Source: Anaerolineales bacterium UBA5069 (lineage in GTDB: Bacteria; Chloroflexota; Anaerolineae; Caldilineales; Caldilineaceae). Taken from it: a stretch of 13,983 nt of DNA. Numbering within the stretch: position 1 is the stretch's first letter; each line of letters starts with the position of its first letter. The notes under the pieces are model-generated. The model was not told the DNA's origin, searched no databases, and saw nothing but the letters and a program-made list of their open reading frames with translations. A program made the translations under genes and the position numbers. The DNA lies in assembly GCA_002415895.1 (NCBI GenBank), contig DIAV01000392.1:1-13983 (forward strand). The letters are read 5' to 3'. Of this stretch, positions 1-7,325 are shown one piece after another.

Positions 1-699
1 AATTTCCCCATGGCCTCGGGCATTGCCAGTTCGGCATCGGGCTTTGCCGCGCTCACAGTGGCAGGCTGCGCCGCGCTGGGGCTTGCGCTTGATGCCACGC
101 GCCTCTCGGCAATTGCGCGGCGTGGCAGTGGCTCGGCCAGCCGCAGCCTCTTTGGTGGCTTTGTTGAGTGGGATCAGGGCAGTGATGACGCCACGAGCGT
201 CGCCCGCCAGCTGTATCCCGCCGACCACTGGCCGCTGGTCGATGTGGTGGCGGTTGTCAGCGCGCACGCCAAGGCTGTCAGCAGCGAGCGCGGTCACAGC
301 TTCGCGGCCACAAGCCCGCTCAATGACGGCCGCATTGCCTCACTGCCCTGTGCGCTGCAAGAGGTGCGCGATGCCATCGCGACACGCGATATCCGCCTGC
401 TGGGTCCAATCATTGAGCGCGACGCGTTGGCCATGCACGGCGTCATGATGACGGGCACGCCCAGCCTTCTCTATTGGCAGCCGGAAACGCTGGCGCTGAT
501 TCATGCCGTGCGGCAGTGGCGTGCGCAGGGACTGCCCGTCTATTTCACGATTGATGCCGGCCCCAATGTGCATCTCATTTGCGAAGCCGGCCACGCCGCC
601 GAAGTAGCCACGCTGGCGCTGGCGCTGCCGGGCGTTGATCACGTGCTGACAAGTGGCCCCGGCCCTGCACCACGGTTGCTGGACACCCACCTTGCGTAG
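1..699 (+). CDS. mvaD: Mevalonate (di)phosphate decarboxylase, 5'-truncated by window edge
   Basis: GHMP-superfamily decarboxylase that makes isopentenyl diphosphate (or isopentenyl phosphate) from phosphorylated mevalonate in the cytosol. The reading frame is open from base 1, and its first residues [18 protein letters not shown] match the family's NFPTAAGLASSA phosphate-binding loop. The ATG at 10 is therefore internal, and roughly 90-100 N-terminal residues lie outside the window. Further support comes from [16 protein letters not shown] at visible residues 42-57 and from TIDAGPNVH, whose Asp (visible residue 185) corresponds to the catalytic Asp of the family. The C-terminal end, [13 protein letters not shown], is also typical. 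The family call is firm. What is open is the substrate: some Chloroflexota enzymes of this family act on phosphomevalonate instead of diphosphomevalonate, and sequence alone does not settle it here. Confidence 0.9.
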   Translation, partial: NFPMASGIASSASGFAALTVAGCAALGLALDATRLSAIARRGSGSASRSLFGGFVEWDQGSDDATSVARQLYPADHWPLVDVVAVVSAHAKAVSSERGHSFAATSPLNDGRIASLPCALQEVRDAIATRDIRLLGPIIERDALAMHGVMMTGTPSLLYWQPETLALIHAVRQWRAQGLPVYFTIDAGPNVHLICEAGHAAEVATLALALPGVDHVLTSGPGPAPRLLDTHLA

Positions 700-711
700 G
701 CAGTGCGCCGC

Positions 712-733
712 GCCAATATCAGCCAATATCAGC
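712..733. repeat. Short 10-bp tandem duplication in the spacer
   Basis: GCCAATATCA occurs twice head to tail (712-721 and 722-731), followed by GC, the start of a third copy. It lies in the 65-base spacer between the decarboxylase and the asparaginase-like gene. No function is evident; it is probably a slippage duplication. Confidence 0.6.
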
Positions 734-764
734 TGGACACACAGCAACTAACCACCGGGCATTT

Positions 765-1250
765 ATGAGCCTCCACATCATCGTAACCGGCGGCACCTTC
801 GACAAACGTTACGACGAAGTGCGCGGCGAACTCACCTTTTCAGAGTCACACCTGCCCGCAATTCTCAGGCAGGTGCGCGTGACACTGCCCATCACGCTCG
901 AAGTCAACCAGCTTGTGGACAGCCTTGTGATGACCGACGGCGACCGCGCTGGTATTCTTGCGGCATGTCGCGCGGCGTCTGCAACGCAGATTGTGATCAT
1001 CCACGGCACGGACACCATGGCCGAAACCGCGGCCCTGATCGGCGGCGCAGCGCTCGATAAAACGGTTGTCCTGACAGGCGCGCTGATCCCCTACACGGTG
1101 CAGGGCTCCGATTCGCTCTTCAACCTGGGCTTCGCCGTGGCGGCTGCTCAATTGCTGCCCCATGGCGTCTACATCGCCATGAACGGCCACACCTTCCCGT
1201 GGAACGCCGTGCGCAAGAATCGCACACTGGCCGTCTTTGAACACAAATAG
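765..1250 (+). CDS. Stand-alone asparaginase N-terminal-domain protein
   Basis: This 161-residue protein consists only of the N-terminal domain of bacterial L-asparaginases. TGGTFDK (residues 8-14) contains the nucleophile-type Thr11, HGTDTM (80-85) carries the second Thr-Asp pair (Thr82, Asp83), and TGALIPY and GSDSLFNLGFA follow. Lys151 in VRKNR could stand in for the catalytic Lys. Classical asparaginases are about 330 residues, with a second domain that helps form the intersubunit active site. Here the frame ends cleanly at TAG and no C-domain follows. I recall a family of similar ~160-residue proteins ending MNGxxFPWxxVRKNR, so this is probably a genuine short form and not a truncation. 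Asparagine or a related amide is the plausible substrate, but activity is unproven. The ATG at 765 directly precedes the first beta strand; its ribosome binding site is weak. The gene sits beside pepT and a serine dehydratase gene, which fits amino-acid catabolism. Confidence 0.8.
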   Translation: MSLHIIVTGGTFDKRYDEVRGELTFSESHLPAILRQVRVTLPITLEVNQLVDSLVMTDGDRAGILAACRAASATQIVIIHGTDTMAETAALIGGAALDKTVVLTGALIPYTVQGSDSLFNLGFAVAAAQLLPHGVYIAMNGHTFPWNAVRKNRTLAVFEHK

Positions 1251-1284
1251 CGCAGTTCACAAACGCATTTTGCACAAATGGATT

Positions 1285-1289
1285 GGGAG
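1285..1289 (+). promoter_or_regulatory. Ribosome binding site that selects the pepT GTG start
   Basis: GGGAG lies 8 bases before GTG 1298. The upstream in-frame TTG at 1283 overlaps this site and has no Shine-Dalgarno of its own, so GTG 1298 is preferred as the start. Confidence 0.6.
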
Positions 1290-1297
1290 TGATTGAC

Positions 1298-2542
1298 GTG
1301 AAAACCTCATTTGATACGCAGGTCGAAACGCGGCTTGTTCGCTACGCCGAAATTGACTCACAAAGTGACGAGAGCACCGGCGCAGTGCCCAGCACAGCCA
1401 GCCAATTTGACGTGTTGCGCGACCTCGAGCGCGAGCTCAACGCCCTGGGCGCAAGCGATGTCAAACTGGATGCCAAGGGCTTCGTCTTTGCCACACTCCC
1501 TGCCACCGAGGGCAAGGAGAGCGTGCCCACCGTCGCCTTCCTGGCACATGTGGACACCGCGCCGCAGTTCTTCGCCTGCGGTGTGAAGCCTATTGTGCAC
1601 CGCGCCTGGAACGGTGCAGACATTGTGCTGCCCGATGACCCGAACAAAGTGCTGTCAGTGACGACGAGTCCCTATCTGGCGAGCAAGATCGGCGACGACA
1701 TTATCACCGCCAGCGGTCTCACGCTGCTGGGGGCCGACGACAAATCGGGCTGCGCAATTGTCGTGACGCTGGCCGAGCATCTGCTCACACATCCCGAAAT
1801 TGCCCACGGCAAAATTCGCCTCTGCTTCACCACCGACGAGGAAATCGGCACGGGCGTGCATCATCTGGACCTGGATGAACTGGGTGCGGCTGTCGGCTAT
1901 ACGCTCGACGGCTCCGAGCTGGGTGAAGTCACCTATGAGACCTTCTCGGCGGATAAGGCTGTGGTGCGCATTGAAGGGGTCTCCATCCACCCGGGCTCGG
2001 CCAAGGATATCATGGTCAATGCGCTCACGCTGGCGGCCAAAATTCTGCTCATGCTGCCCACTGCCAAGCGTACGCCCGACACCACCGCGGGCAGGGATGG
2101 CTTCATCCACGCCTATGCGCTCAACGGGCGCGAGTCGGAGGCGACGCTCTCCTTCATTCTGCGCGACTTCGAGCGCGAGGGGCTGCAAAGCCACGGCGAA
2201 CTGCTGCAAACAGTCTGCGCCGCAGTGCAGGCCACAGAGCCGCGCGCCAAAATCACCTGCACCATCACCAAGCAGTATCGCAACATGCGTTACTGGCTGG
2301 AGGATGACATGCGCCCCGTGGAGTTGATTATGGAGGCCATGCAGAATGCGGGTGTGACGCCCAAACCCAACCCCATTCGCGGCGGCACCGACGGCTCGCA
2401 ACTCACCGAGCGCGGGCTGCCCACACCCAACATATTCTGTGGCTCAATGAATGTGCATGGCCCCTACGAGTATGTCAGCGTGCAGGATATGGGCAAAGCC
2501 GTTGAGGTGTGCGTGGAACTGGCGCAACTGTGGGCGCGTTGA
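1298..2542 (+). CDS. pepT: Peptidase T (tripeptide aminopeptidase)
   Basis: M20-family di-zinc cytosolic aminopeptidase that removes the N-terminal residue from tripeptides. The protein has 414 residues from GTG 1298, the usual length for PepT. The complete metal-ligand set is visible: His84 and Asp86 in LAHVDTAP, bridging Asp147 in GADDKSG, catalytic Glu181 and ligand Glu182 in TTDEEIGTG, Asp204 in YTLDGSELG, and His387 in NVHGPYEYV. RGGTDGSQLTERGLPTPNIFCG near residues 360-385 is a strong PepT signature. The dimerisation (lid) domain occupies about residues 210-330. The start is fixed by GGGAG eight bases upstream; an in-frame TTG at 1283 would add five residues without its own ribosome binding site. 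It lies 47 bases after the asparaginase-like gene, so the two may be co-transcribed, giving free amino acids for the downstream serine dehydratase. Confidence 0.95.
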   Translation: MKTSFDTQVETRLVRYAEIDSQSDESTGAVPSTASQFDVLRDLERELNALGASDVKLDAKGFVFATLPATEGKESVPTVAFLAHVDTAPQFFACGVKPIVHRAWNGADIVLPDDPNKVLSVTTSPYLASKIGDDIITASGLTLLGADDKSGCAIVVTLAEHLLTHPEIAHGKIRLCFTTDEEIGTGVHHLDLDELGAAVGYTLDGSELGEVTYETFSADKAVVRIEGVSIHPGSAKDIMVNALTLAAKILLMLPTAKRTPDTTAGRDGFIHAYALNGRESEATLSFILRDFEREGLQSHGELLQTVCAAVQATEPRAKITCTITKQYRNMRYWLEDDMRPVELIMEAMQNAGVTPKPNPIRGGTDGSQLTERGLPTPNIFCGSMNVHGPYEYVSVQDMGKAVEVCVELAQLWAR

Positions 2543-2617
2543 GACAGTTGCTTCCCGCGCAAATGGCGCTGCATGGTGCGTGCCCATAGCGCGGAGTTGA
2601 CATTGCTTTGCAGAGTG

Positions 2618-2653
2618 ACGTGCGTGCGGCATGCCGCACGCACGTTGCCTTTT
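2618..2653 (+). terminator. Perfect 28-bp palindrome with short T run, probable pepT terminator
   Basis: Bases 2618-2645 are a perfect palindrome centred on GCATGC. In RNA this is a 12-bp GC-rich stem closing a CAUG tetraloop. TTGCCTTTTGG follows, so the U tract is short and interrupted. The position, 75 bases after the pepT stop and before the next gene, suits an intrinsic terminator for pepT. The symmetric centre would also suit a dimeric protein binding site. Confidence 0.55.
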
Positions 2654-2688
2654 GGCGGACGGCGCACTGCGTTGACCGCCTTATACAC

Positions 2689-2693
2689 AGAGG
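2689..2693 (+). promoter_or_regulatory. Ribosome binding site for the TTG start of the serine dehydratase
   Basis: AGAGG is 9 bases upstream of TTG 2703. It supports the rare start codon that the conserved N-terminus ([18 protein letters not shown]) requires. Confidence 0.6.
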
Positions 2694-2702
2694 TTATATA
2701 CT

Positions 2703-4079
2703 TTGGCAATTAGCGTTTTTGATCTCTTCAAGATCGGTATTGGACCCTCCAGCTCGCACACAGTGGGCCCCATGAAGGCCGCGCGTCTCTTTGCGCTGGG
2801 CCTCGCTGACGAGGGGCTGCTTGCGTCCGTCACCTCTCTCCAGGTGGAGCTCTTTGGCTCACTGGGGCTCACAGGCAAGGGCCACGGCAGCGACAAAGCC
2901 GTGATCCTGGGCCTCGAAGGCTACGCGCCGGAGAGCGTGCCCACCGCATTCATTGAGGCGCATCTGGCCGATGTGCGCCACAGCAAAACCCTGCTGCTGC
3001 TGGGCACGCACGCCATCCCCTTTGTGGAAAAGCAGCACTTGCTCTTCCGCAGGACGTCGCTTCCCTTTCACCCCAACGGCATGCGTTTCAGCGCAATTGG
3101 TGAAGGGGGCGCGACCCTTGCCGCACACGAGTACTACTCGATTGGCGGCGGTTTCGTTGTGAATGAAAACACCAGCGGCGGCGCACGCGTCGTCGAGGAT
3201 ACAACGCAACTGCCCTACCCCTTTGACACCGCCGACGAACTGCTGCGCCTTTGCCTTGCCCACAAGCTGTCGATCAGCGAGATCATGCTCGCCAACGAGC
3301 AGGCCTGGCATAGCGAGGCTGACGTGCGCGCCCGGCTGCTTGGCATTTGGCAGGTGATGCAGGATTGCGTGCAGCGCGGCCTGACGAGCGACGGCATCCT
3401 GCCCGGCGGCATGAAGGTGCGCCGCCGCGCCGCCGAACTCTATCAGAAGCTGGCCATGCGCCCCGAATCGAGCCTGCAGGACCCGCTGAGCGTGATGGAC
3501 TGGGTGAACGCCTATGCCATTGCCGTAAACGAGGAAAATGCCGCAGGCGGCCGCGTTGTGACAGCGCCGACCAATGGCGCGGCGGGCATCATCCCGGCCG
3601 TACTTCACTACTACACCCGCTTTGTGCCGGGCGCAAACGACGATGGCGTTGTGCGTTTTCTCCTCACTGCGGGTGCAATCGGCACGCTCTACAAGAAGAA
3701 TGCGTCCATTTCCGGGGCCGATGTGGGCTGCCAGGGTGAGGTGGGCGTCGCCTGCTCCATGGCCGCGGCCGGCCTCACCGAGGTGCGCGGCGGTTCGCCT
3801 GCGCAGGTGGAAAACGCCGCCGAAGTGGGCATGGAGCACAATCTGGGGCTCACGTGCGACCCCGTGGGCGGCCTTGTGCAGATTCCCTGCATTGAGCGCA
3901 ACGCCATGGGCGCAGTCAAGGCCATCAACGCCTCGCGCCTTTCGCTGCGCGGCGATGGCCGCCACCACGTATCGCTCGACAGGGTGATCAAGACCATGCG
4001 CGACACAGGGGCCGACATGAAGAGCAAGTACAAGGAGACAGCGCGCGGCGGGCTGGCGGTCAATGTGATCGAATGCTAG
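2703..4079 (+). CDS. sdaA: L-serine ammonia-lyase, single-chain iron-sulfur type
   Basis: Converts L-serine to pyruvate and ammonia in the cytosol using a [4Fe-4S] cluster. At 458 residues it is the one-chain form, with the beta domain (SDH_beta, about 1-150) fused to the alpha domain (about 180-450). Signatures are [13 protein letters not shown] near the N-terminus, [28 protein letters not shown], and the cluster cysteines Cys343 (GADVGCQGE), Cys385 (LTCDPVGG) and Cys396 (QIPCIERN). The chain ends in VIEC: Cys458 is the last residue. In the Legionella pneumophila enzyme the C-terminal Cys458 enters the active site as an inhibitory cluster ligand, so the feature seems conserved here. The start is TTG 2703, required by the conserved N-terminus and supported by AGAGG nine bases upstream. 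The preceding palindrome suggests a transcription unit separate from pepT. Confidence 0.95.
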   Translation: MAISVFDLFKIGIGPSSSHTVGPMKAARLFALGLADEGLLASVTSLQVELFGSLGLTGKGHGSDKAVILGLEGYAPESVPTAFIEAHLADVRHSKTLLLLGTHAIPFVEKQHLLFRRTSLPFHPNGMRFSAIGEGGATLAAHEYYSIGGGFVVNENTSGGARVVEDTTQLPYPFDTADELLRLCLAHKLSISEIMLANEQAWHSEADVRARLLGIWQVMQDCVQRGLTSDGILPGGMKVRRRAAELYQKLAMRPESSLQDPLSVMDWVNAYAIAVNEENAAGGRVVTAPTNGAAGIIPAVLHYYTRFVPGANDDGVVRFLLTAGAIGTLYKKNASISGADVGCQGEVGVACSMAAAGLTEVRGGSPAQVENAAEVGMEHNLGLTCDPVGGLVQIPCIERNAMGAVKAINASRLSLRGDGRHHVSLDRVIKTMRDTGADMKSKYKETARGGLAVNVIEC

Positions 4080-4096
4080 ACGATGTTGGTCATCAA

Positions 4097-4124
4097 TTGA
4101 CAGCTATTAACGATTCAATATAGG
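4097..4124 (+). promoter_or_regulatory. Candidate sigma-70-type promoter for the antiporter gene
   Basis: TTGACA (4097-4102) is a perfect -35 box. It is followed after 16 bases by TATAGG (4119-4124), a fair -10 box. The element lies in the AT-rich spacer between the serine dehydratase and the antiporter gene, about 40 bases before the ATG at 4165. A perfect inverted repeat overlaps it. Confidence 0.5.
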
Positions 4125-4133
4125 TAATAGCTG
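4101..4133. promoter_or_regulatory. Perfect 9-bp inverted repeat overlapping the promoter, operator candidate
   Basis: CAGCTATTA (4101-4109) and TAATAGCTG (4125-4133) are exact reverse complements separated by 15 bases. The dyad covers the end of the -35 box, the whole promoter spacer and the -10 box. It is AT-rich and has no T run, so it does not look like a terminator for the upstream gene. A dimeric repressor site controlling the antiporter is the simplest reading. Confidence 0.45.
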
Positions 4134-4164
4134 GAAACTATCTCACACACTCCAAGAGTCAACT

Positions 4165-6099
4165 ATGAACTTAATGCTCAGCATAGCCCTGGTGGTTGTC
4201 GCCGGCATGCTCTGTCAGTGGATTGCCTGGCACATGAAGCTGCCCGCAATTGTGCCGCTGCTTGCCGTTGGCTTTTTAATTGGCCCCGTCATGCAGTGGG
4301 CCAATCCCCAGCAGCAGGCCGGCGACCTCTTCTTCCCCTTTGTTTCGCTGTCGGTCGCGATCATCCTCTTTGAGGGCGCACTCACTCTCAACTGGAAGCA
4401 GGTGCTTGAGGTGCGCGGCGTCGTCTGGATGCTGCTCACCGTGGGGCTGCTGGTGACGTGGCTGGCGAGCGCTGCGGCTGCACACTACTTCATGGTGCTG
4501 GCGTGGCCGCTGGCACTGCTCTTTGGCGCGCTCATCATCGTCACCGGCCCCACCGTGATTGCACCCTTGCTGCGCAATGTGCAGCCCAGCGCCAAAATTG
4601 CCAACGTGCTCAAGTGGGAAGGCATTCTGATTGACCCCATCGGCGCGCTTGTGGCCTACATTGTCTTCGAAGCGATTCTGGCCAACGCACAGCCTTCCTT
4701 CAATGGCGTCGCACTCTCCATCCTCATGCCGGTCATCACGGGCCTGCTTGTGGGGCTGGCGGCCGGTGGGCTCGTCTACGGCCTCGTCCATTATTTTCTC
4801 GTGCCCGACTACCTGCGCGATGGTATCGTCCTCAGCCTTGTGCTGCTCGCCTATGCGCTGAGCGATCTGATTGCGGCCGAGTCGGGGCTGGTCGCGGTCA
4901 CCGTCATGGGCATCTTCCTTGCCAATACCGACCTGCGCCAACTGCGCGAAATCTTCTACTTCAAGGAGAAGCTGACGATTTTGCTCGTTTCCGTGCTCTT
5001 CATTTTGCTCACAGCCACGATTACGCGTGCCGACCTGGCACTGCTCGACTGGCGCGCCTTTGCCGTCCTCGTCACAGTGATTCTGATTGTGCGCCCGTTG
5101 AATATCCTGGTGAGCACGCTGCGCAGTGATCTGTCTGTGCGCGAGCGCCTCTTCCTCGCGTGGATTGCGCCGCGCGGCATTGTCGCCGCCGCTGTCACAT
5201 CGCTCTTCGCCTTCGAATTGCTTCATGAGGGCGTGCGCGATGCCGAAATCCTGCGCCCCCTCGTCTTCCTCATGATCACCGGCACCGTGATCATTCAAGG
5301 TGGCAGCGCCAAATGGGTGGCGCGCCGCCTGGGCGTTAGCGACCCCGAGCCGCAGGGCGTGCTGATTATGGGCGCCAACCCAATTGCCCGCATGATGGCC
5401 GACGCACTCATGAAAAATGGCGTGCTCGTGCGTCTCGTTGATTCCAACCCAGCCAACGCCTATCTTGCCCAGGTTGCCGGCCTTGATGCCCATGAAGGTG
5501 ACCTGCTCTCTGACTTTGTCGAGAACGATCTGGACCTTGCAGGCGTGGGGCGGTTGCTGGCCATGACTTCCAATGACGAGGCCAACGCGCTCGCCTGTCG
5601 CCACTTTACCGACGAATTCGGCTCCGCCAAAGTTTACCAACTGGTGCCGGCCAGCCGCGGCCCGCAGACCGAGGCGGCAAAGCACATTGCGCGCGTGGGG
5701 CGTCTCCTCTTCAATAAGAGCGCAACCTACGCGCAACTCTCGGAGATGATTGCCGACAATGCCCAGGTGCGTCCTCTCCATGATGATGAAGCCGTGCCCA
5801 CAAATGGGCGTAGCGGCGGCAACAGCAGCGGGAGCAACACCTATGGCAGCAGCGAAGCGCGCACCGATGGTATTGCCTCGCGACCAAACGCCGTCGTAGA
5901 AGAGGGCGCGGCTGGTGGCGACCAGGCCAGGCGGCTGCTGCCCCTCTTCAGCGTTCGCAACGGCACTCTCTCCATTGCCACCACCGACCGGCAACTGGCG
6001 CTTGAGGCCGAGACCGTACGCATTGGCCTCGTTGTGCCCACGCCGGATGCAATCCCCGAGTTGGGCCGCGAATCCGCCGTTGCGGCTGCGCTGGAGTAA
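4165..6099 (+). CDS. CPA-family Na+(K+)/H+ antiporter with C-terminal TrkA-N-like domain
   Basis: Inner-membrane cation/proton antiporter for ion and pH homeostasis. Residues 1 to about 385 are strongly hydrophobic with around 12 membrane segments. ILFEGALTL, GPTVIAPLLRN and LKWEGILIDPIGALVAYIVFEA carry the exchanger core; Asp157 of the last motif is the presumed ion-binding acid. Where NhaP-type antiporters have Asn-Asp, this protein has Ile156-Asp157, a form I associate with the TrkA-N-bearing subfamily. Residues about 398-510 form a Rossmann-like TrkA-N domain (VLIMGANPIARMMADAL from 398, with a degenerate glycine loop). It is probably a nucleotide-responsive regulatory domain. A Gly/Ser/Asn-rich linker (about 547-568) precedes a short C-terminal beta-rich tail. 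The start is ATG 4165, preceded only by a weak AAGAG ribosome binding site. The gene stands alone between a promoter-like element and a strong hairpin. Confidence 0.88.
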   Translation: MNLMLSIALVVVAGMLCQWIAWHMKLPAIVPLLAVGFLIGPVMQWANPQQQAGDLFFPFVSLSVAIILFEGALTLNWKQVLEVRGVVWMLLTVGLLVTWLASAAAAHYFMVLAWPLALLFGALIIVTGPTVIAPLLRNVQPSAKIANVLKWEGILIDPIGALVAYIVFEAILANAQPSFNGVALSILMPVITGLLVGLAAGGLVYGLVHYFLVPDYLRDGIVLSLVLLAYALSDLIAAESGLVAVTVMGIFLANTDLRQLREIFYFKEKLTILLVSVLFILLTATITRADLALLDWRAFAVLVTVILIVRPLNILVSTLRSDLSVRERLFLAWIAPRGIVAAAVTSLFAFELLHEGVRDAEILRPLVFLMITGTVIIQGGSAKWVARRLGVSDPEPQGVLIMGANPIARMMADALMKNGVLVRLVDSNPANAYLAQVAGLDAHEGDLLSDFVENDLDLAGVGRLLAMTSNDEANALACRHFTDEFGSAKVYQLVPASRGPQTEAAKHIARVGRLLFNKSATYAQLSEMIADNAQVRPLHDDEAVPTNGRSGGNSSGSNTYGSSEARTDGIASRPNAVVEEGAAGGDQARRLLPLFSVRNGTLSIATTDRQLALEAETVRIGLVVPTPDAIPELGRESAVAAALE

Positions 6100-6112
6100 G
6101 CAGATTTGGCGA

Positions 6113-6161
6113 CACAAGCAGAGACGAGGCCTCCAGATTGGAGGCCTCGTCTCTGCTTGTG
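6113..6161 (+). terminator. 22-bp perfect stem with 5-base loop after the antiporter gene
   Basis: Bases 6113-6134 and 6140-6161 are exact reverse complements around the loop AGATT. The hairpin starts 14 bases after the antiporter stop codon. No T run follows (CACTGCTGCACC), so it is not a canonical intrinsic terminator. It may be a U-tract-independent terminator, a 3'-end stabiliser, or a bidirectional barrier between the antiporter and the next operon. Confidence 0.55.
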
Positions 6162-6185
6162 CACTGCTGCACCCAGTTGCACAGA

Positions 6186-6214
6186 TTGGACAGATTCCCA
6201 TTCCGTGCTAAACT
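6186..6214 (+). promoter_or_regulatory. Candidate extended -10 promoter of the kinase/transporter operon
   Basis: TTGGAC (6186-6191), a 17-base spacer and TAAACT (6209-6214) preceded by TGC make a plausible extended -10 promoter. It lies about 107 bases before the dhaK ATG. Two copies of CAGATT, nine bases apart, overlap the -35 region (6182-6187 and 6191-6196). The rest of this 222-base spacer (6100-6321) holds only the upstream hairpin and the dhaK ribosome binding site. Confidence 0.4.
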
Positions 6215-6321
6215 TGACTGCGTCCAGACAGGCCCAAAAGCAGCATATTCACTGTGCCTCACCGCGCGCCCTGGTTGCGACATCCCATATCCACCCACAC
6301 GAATTGATTCGCGAGGCTCCC

Positions 6322-7323
6322 ATGAAGAAGATCCTCAATCAGGCCGCCGATTTCGTTAACGAAATGCTGGATGGCCTTCTGCTTGCGCACCCCGACATGC
6401 TCGCTTATGCGGGTGATGATCCCCACTGCATTGTGCGCGCCGATGCCCCCGTTACCGACAAGGTAGCGCTGGCCACGGGCGGCGGCTCCGGCCACCTGCC
6501 CGTATTCCTCGGCTATGTGGGCAAGGGCATGCTCGACGGTTGCGCCGTGGGCGATGTCTTCGCATCCCCCAGCAGCGACCAGATGTACGAGCTCACCAAG
6601 CGCATTTCCAGCGGCAAAGGCGTTGTCTACATTTACGGCAACTACGGCGGCGACGTGATGAACTTCGATATGGCCGCCGAGATGGCCGCGATGGATGATA
6701 TTGAGGTGCGCACGGTGCTCGTTAAGGACGATGTGGCCTCAGCGCCGCGCGCCGAAGCCGCGCGCCGACGCGGCGTGGCGGGCATGGTCTTTGCGTTCAA
6801 AGTGGCGGGCGCCATGGCCGACAAGGGCGGCTCGCTCGATGACGTGGTGCGCGTAACGGAGAAGATGCTGGCCGCCACGGGCACCATGGGCGTTGCGCTC
6901 AGCCCCTGCACAGTGCCGCGCGCGGGCAAGCCCACCTTCTCCATTGGTGAGGGCGAAATGGAAATCGGCATGGGCATTCATGGCGAGCCCGGCATGAAGC
7001 GCGAGAGCCTGCAAAGCGCCGACGAGATTACAGAGCGCATGGTCTCCGCAATTCTGGATGACCTGCAGCCGGACGCGGGCGCTCGCGTTGCCGTTATGGT
7101 CAACGGCCTGGGGGCCACGCCGCCTGAAGAACTCTACATCATCTACCGCAAGGTGCACGCTCTGCTGGATGCGCGCGACCTGCGCGTCCACCGGCCCTAT
7201 GTCGGCGAATATGCCACCTCCATGGAAATGGCGGGCGCATCGATTACGCTGGCTGTGCTGGACGACGAACTGGCCGCCCTGCTCGATCACCCGGCACACA
7301 CACCCTTCTTTATGCAGGTGTAA
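6322..7323 (+). CDS. dhaK: Dihydroxyacetone-kinase-like subunit DhaK (substrate-binding subunit)
   Basis: Binds a short-chain ketose by forming a covalent hemiaminal with an active-site His, and presents it to DhaL for phosphorylation. The 333-residue protein has GGGSGHLP with His58, [10 protein letters not shown] with Asp111, and [10 protein letters not shown] with His220. These correspond to E. coli His56, Asp109 and His218, each shifted by two residues, so the catalytic set is complete. The start is ATG 6322, with GAGG five bases upstream. The frame stays open further 5' through the terminator-like hairpin, but that extension has no family similarity. dhaL follows after 2 bases, indicating tight coupling. 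Next to an ABC sugar importer, the substrate may be dihydroxyacetone or a longer or branched ketose such as erythrulose; the sequence does not decide. Confidence 0.92.
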   Translation: MKKILNQAADFVNEMLDGLLLAHPDMLAYAGDDPHCIVRADAPVTDKVALATGGGSGHLPVFLGYVGKGMLDGCAVGDVFASPSSDQMYELTKRISSGKGVVYIYGNYGGDVMNFDMAAEMAAMDDIEVRTVLVKDDVASAPRAEAARRRGVAGMVFAFKVAGAMADKGGSLDDVVRVTEKMLAATGTMGVALSPCTVPRAGKPTFSIGEGEMEIGMGIHGEPGMKRESLQSADEITERMVSAILDDLQPDAGARVAVMVNGLGATPPEELYIIYRKVHALLDARDLRVHRPYVGEYATSMEMAGASITLAVLDDELAALLDHPAHTPFFMQV

Positions 7324-7325
7324 TC

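Noticed and set aside
765..1250. Truncated asparaginase pseudogene
   Set aside because: The domain boundary is clean, all N-domain motifs are intact, and short proteins of this form are a recognised type, so decay is not the best explanation.
2672..2700. TTGACC-17-TATATA promoter directly before the serine dehydratase gene
   Set aside because: The boxes and spacing look good, but transcription would begin around 2707, inside the coding region after the TTG start and ribosome binding site, so it cannot drive the full gene.
4276..6201. A 641-codon open frame on the minus strand opposite the antiporter gene
   Set aside because: Its translation is rich in His, Gln, Arg and Asn with no recognisable family, as expected for the complement of a GC-rich gene; the + strand protein is clearly conserved. 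The same applies to long minus-strand frames at 2859-3968, 9011-10045 and 8347-9207.
6106..6321. N-terminal extension of DhaK starting at 6106
   Set aside because: The extra 72 residues are encoded through the hairpin and promoter region and have no DhaK similarity. ATG 6322 has a ribosome binding site and begins the conserved protein.
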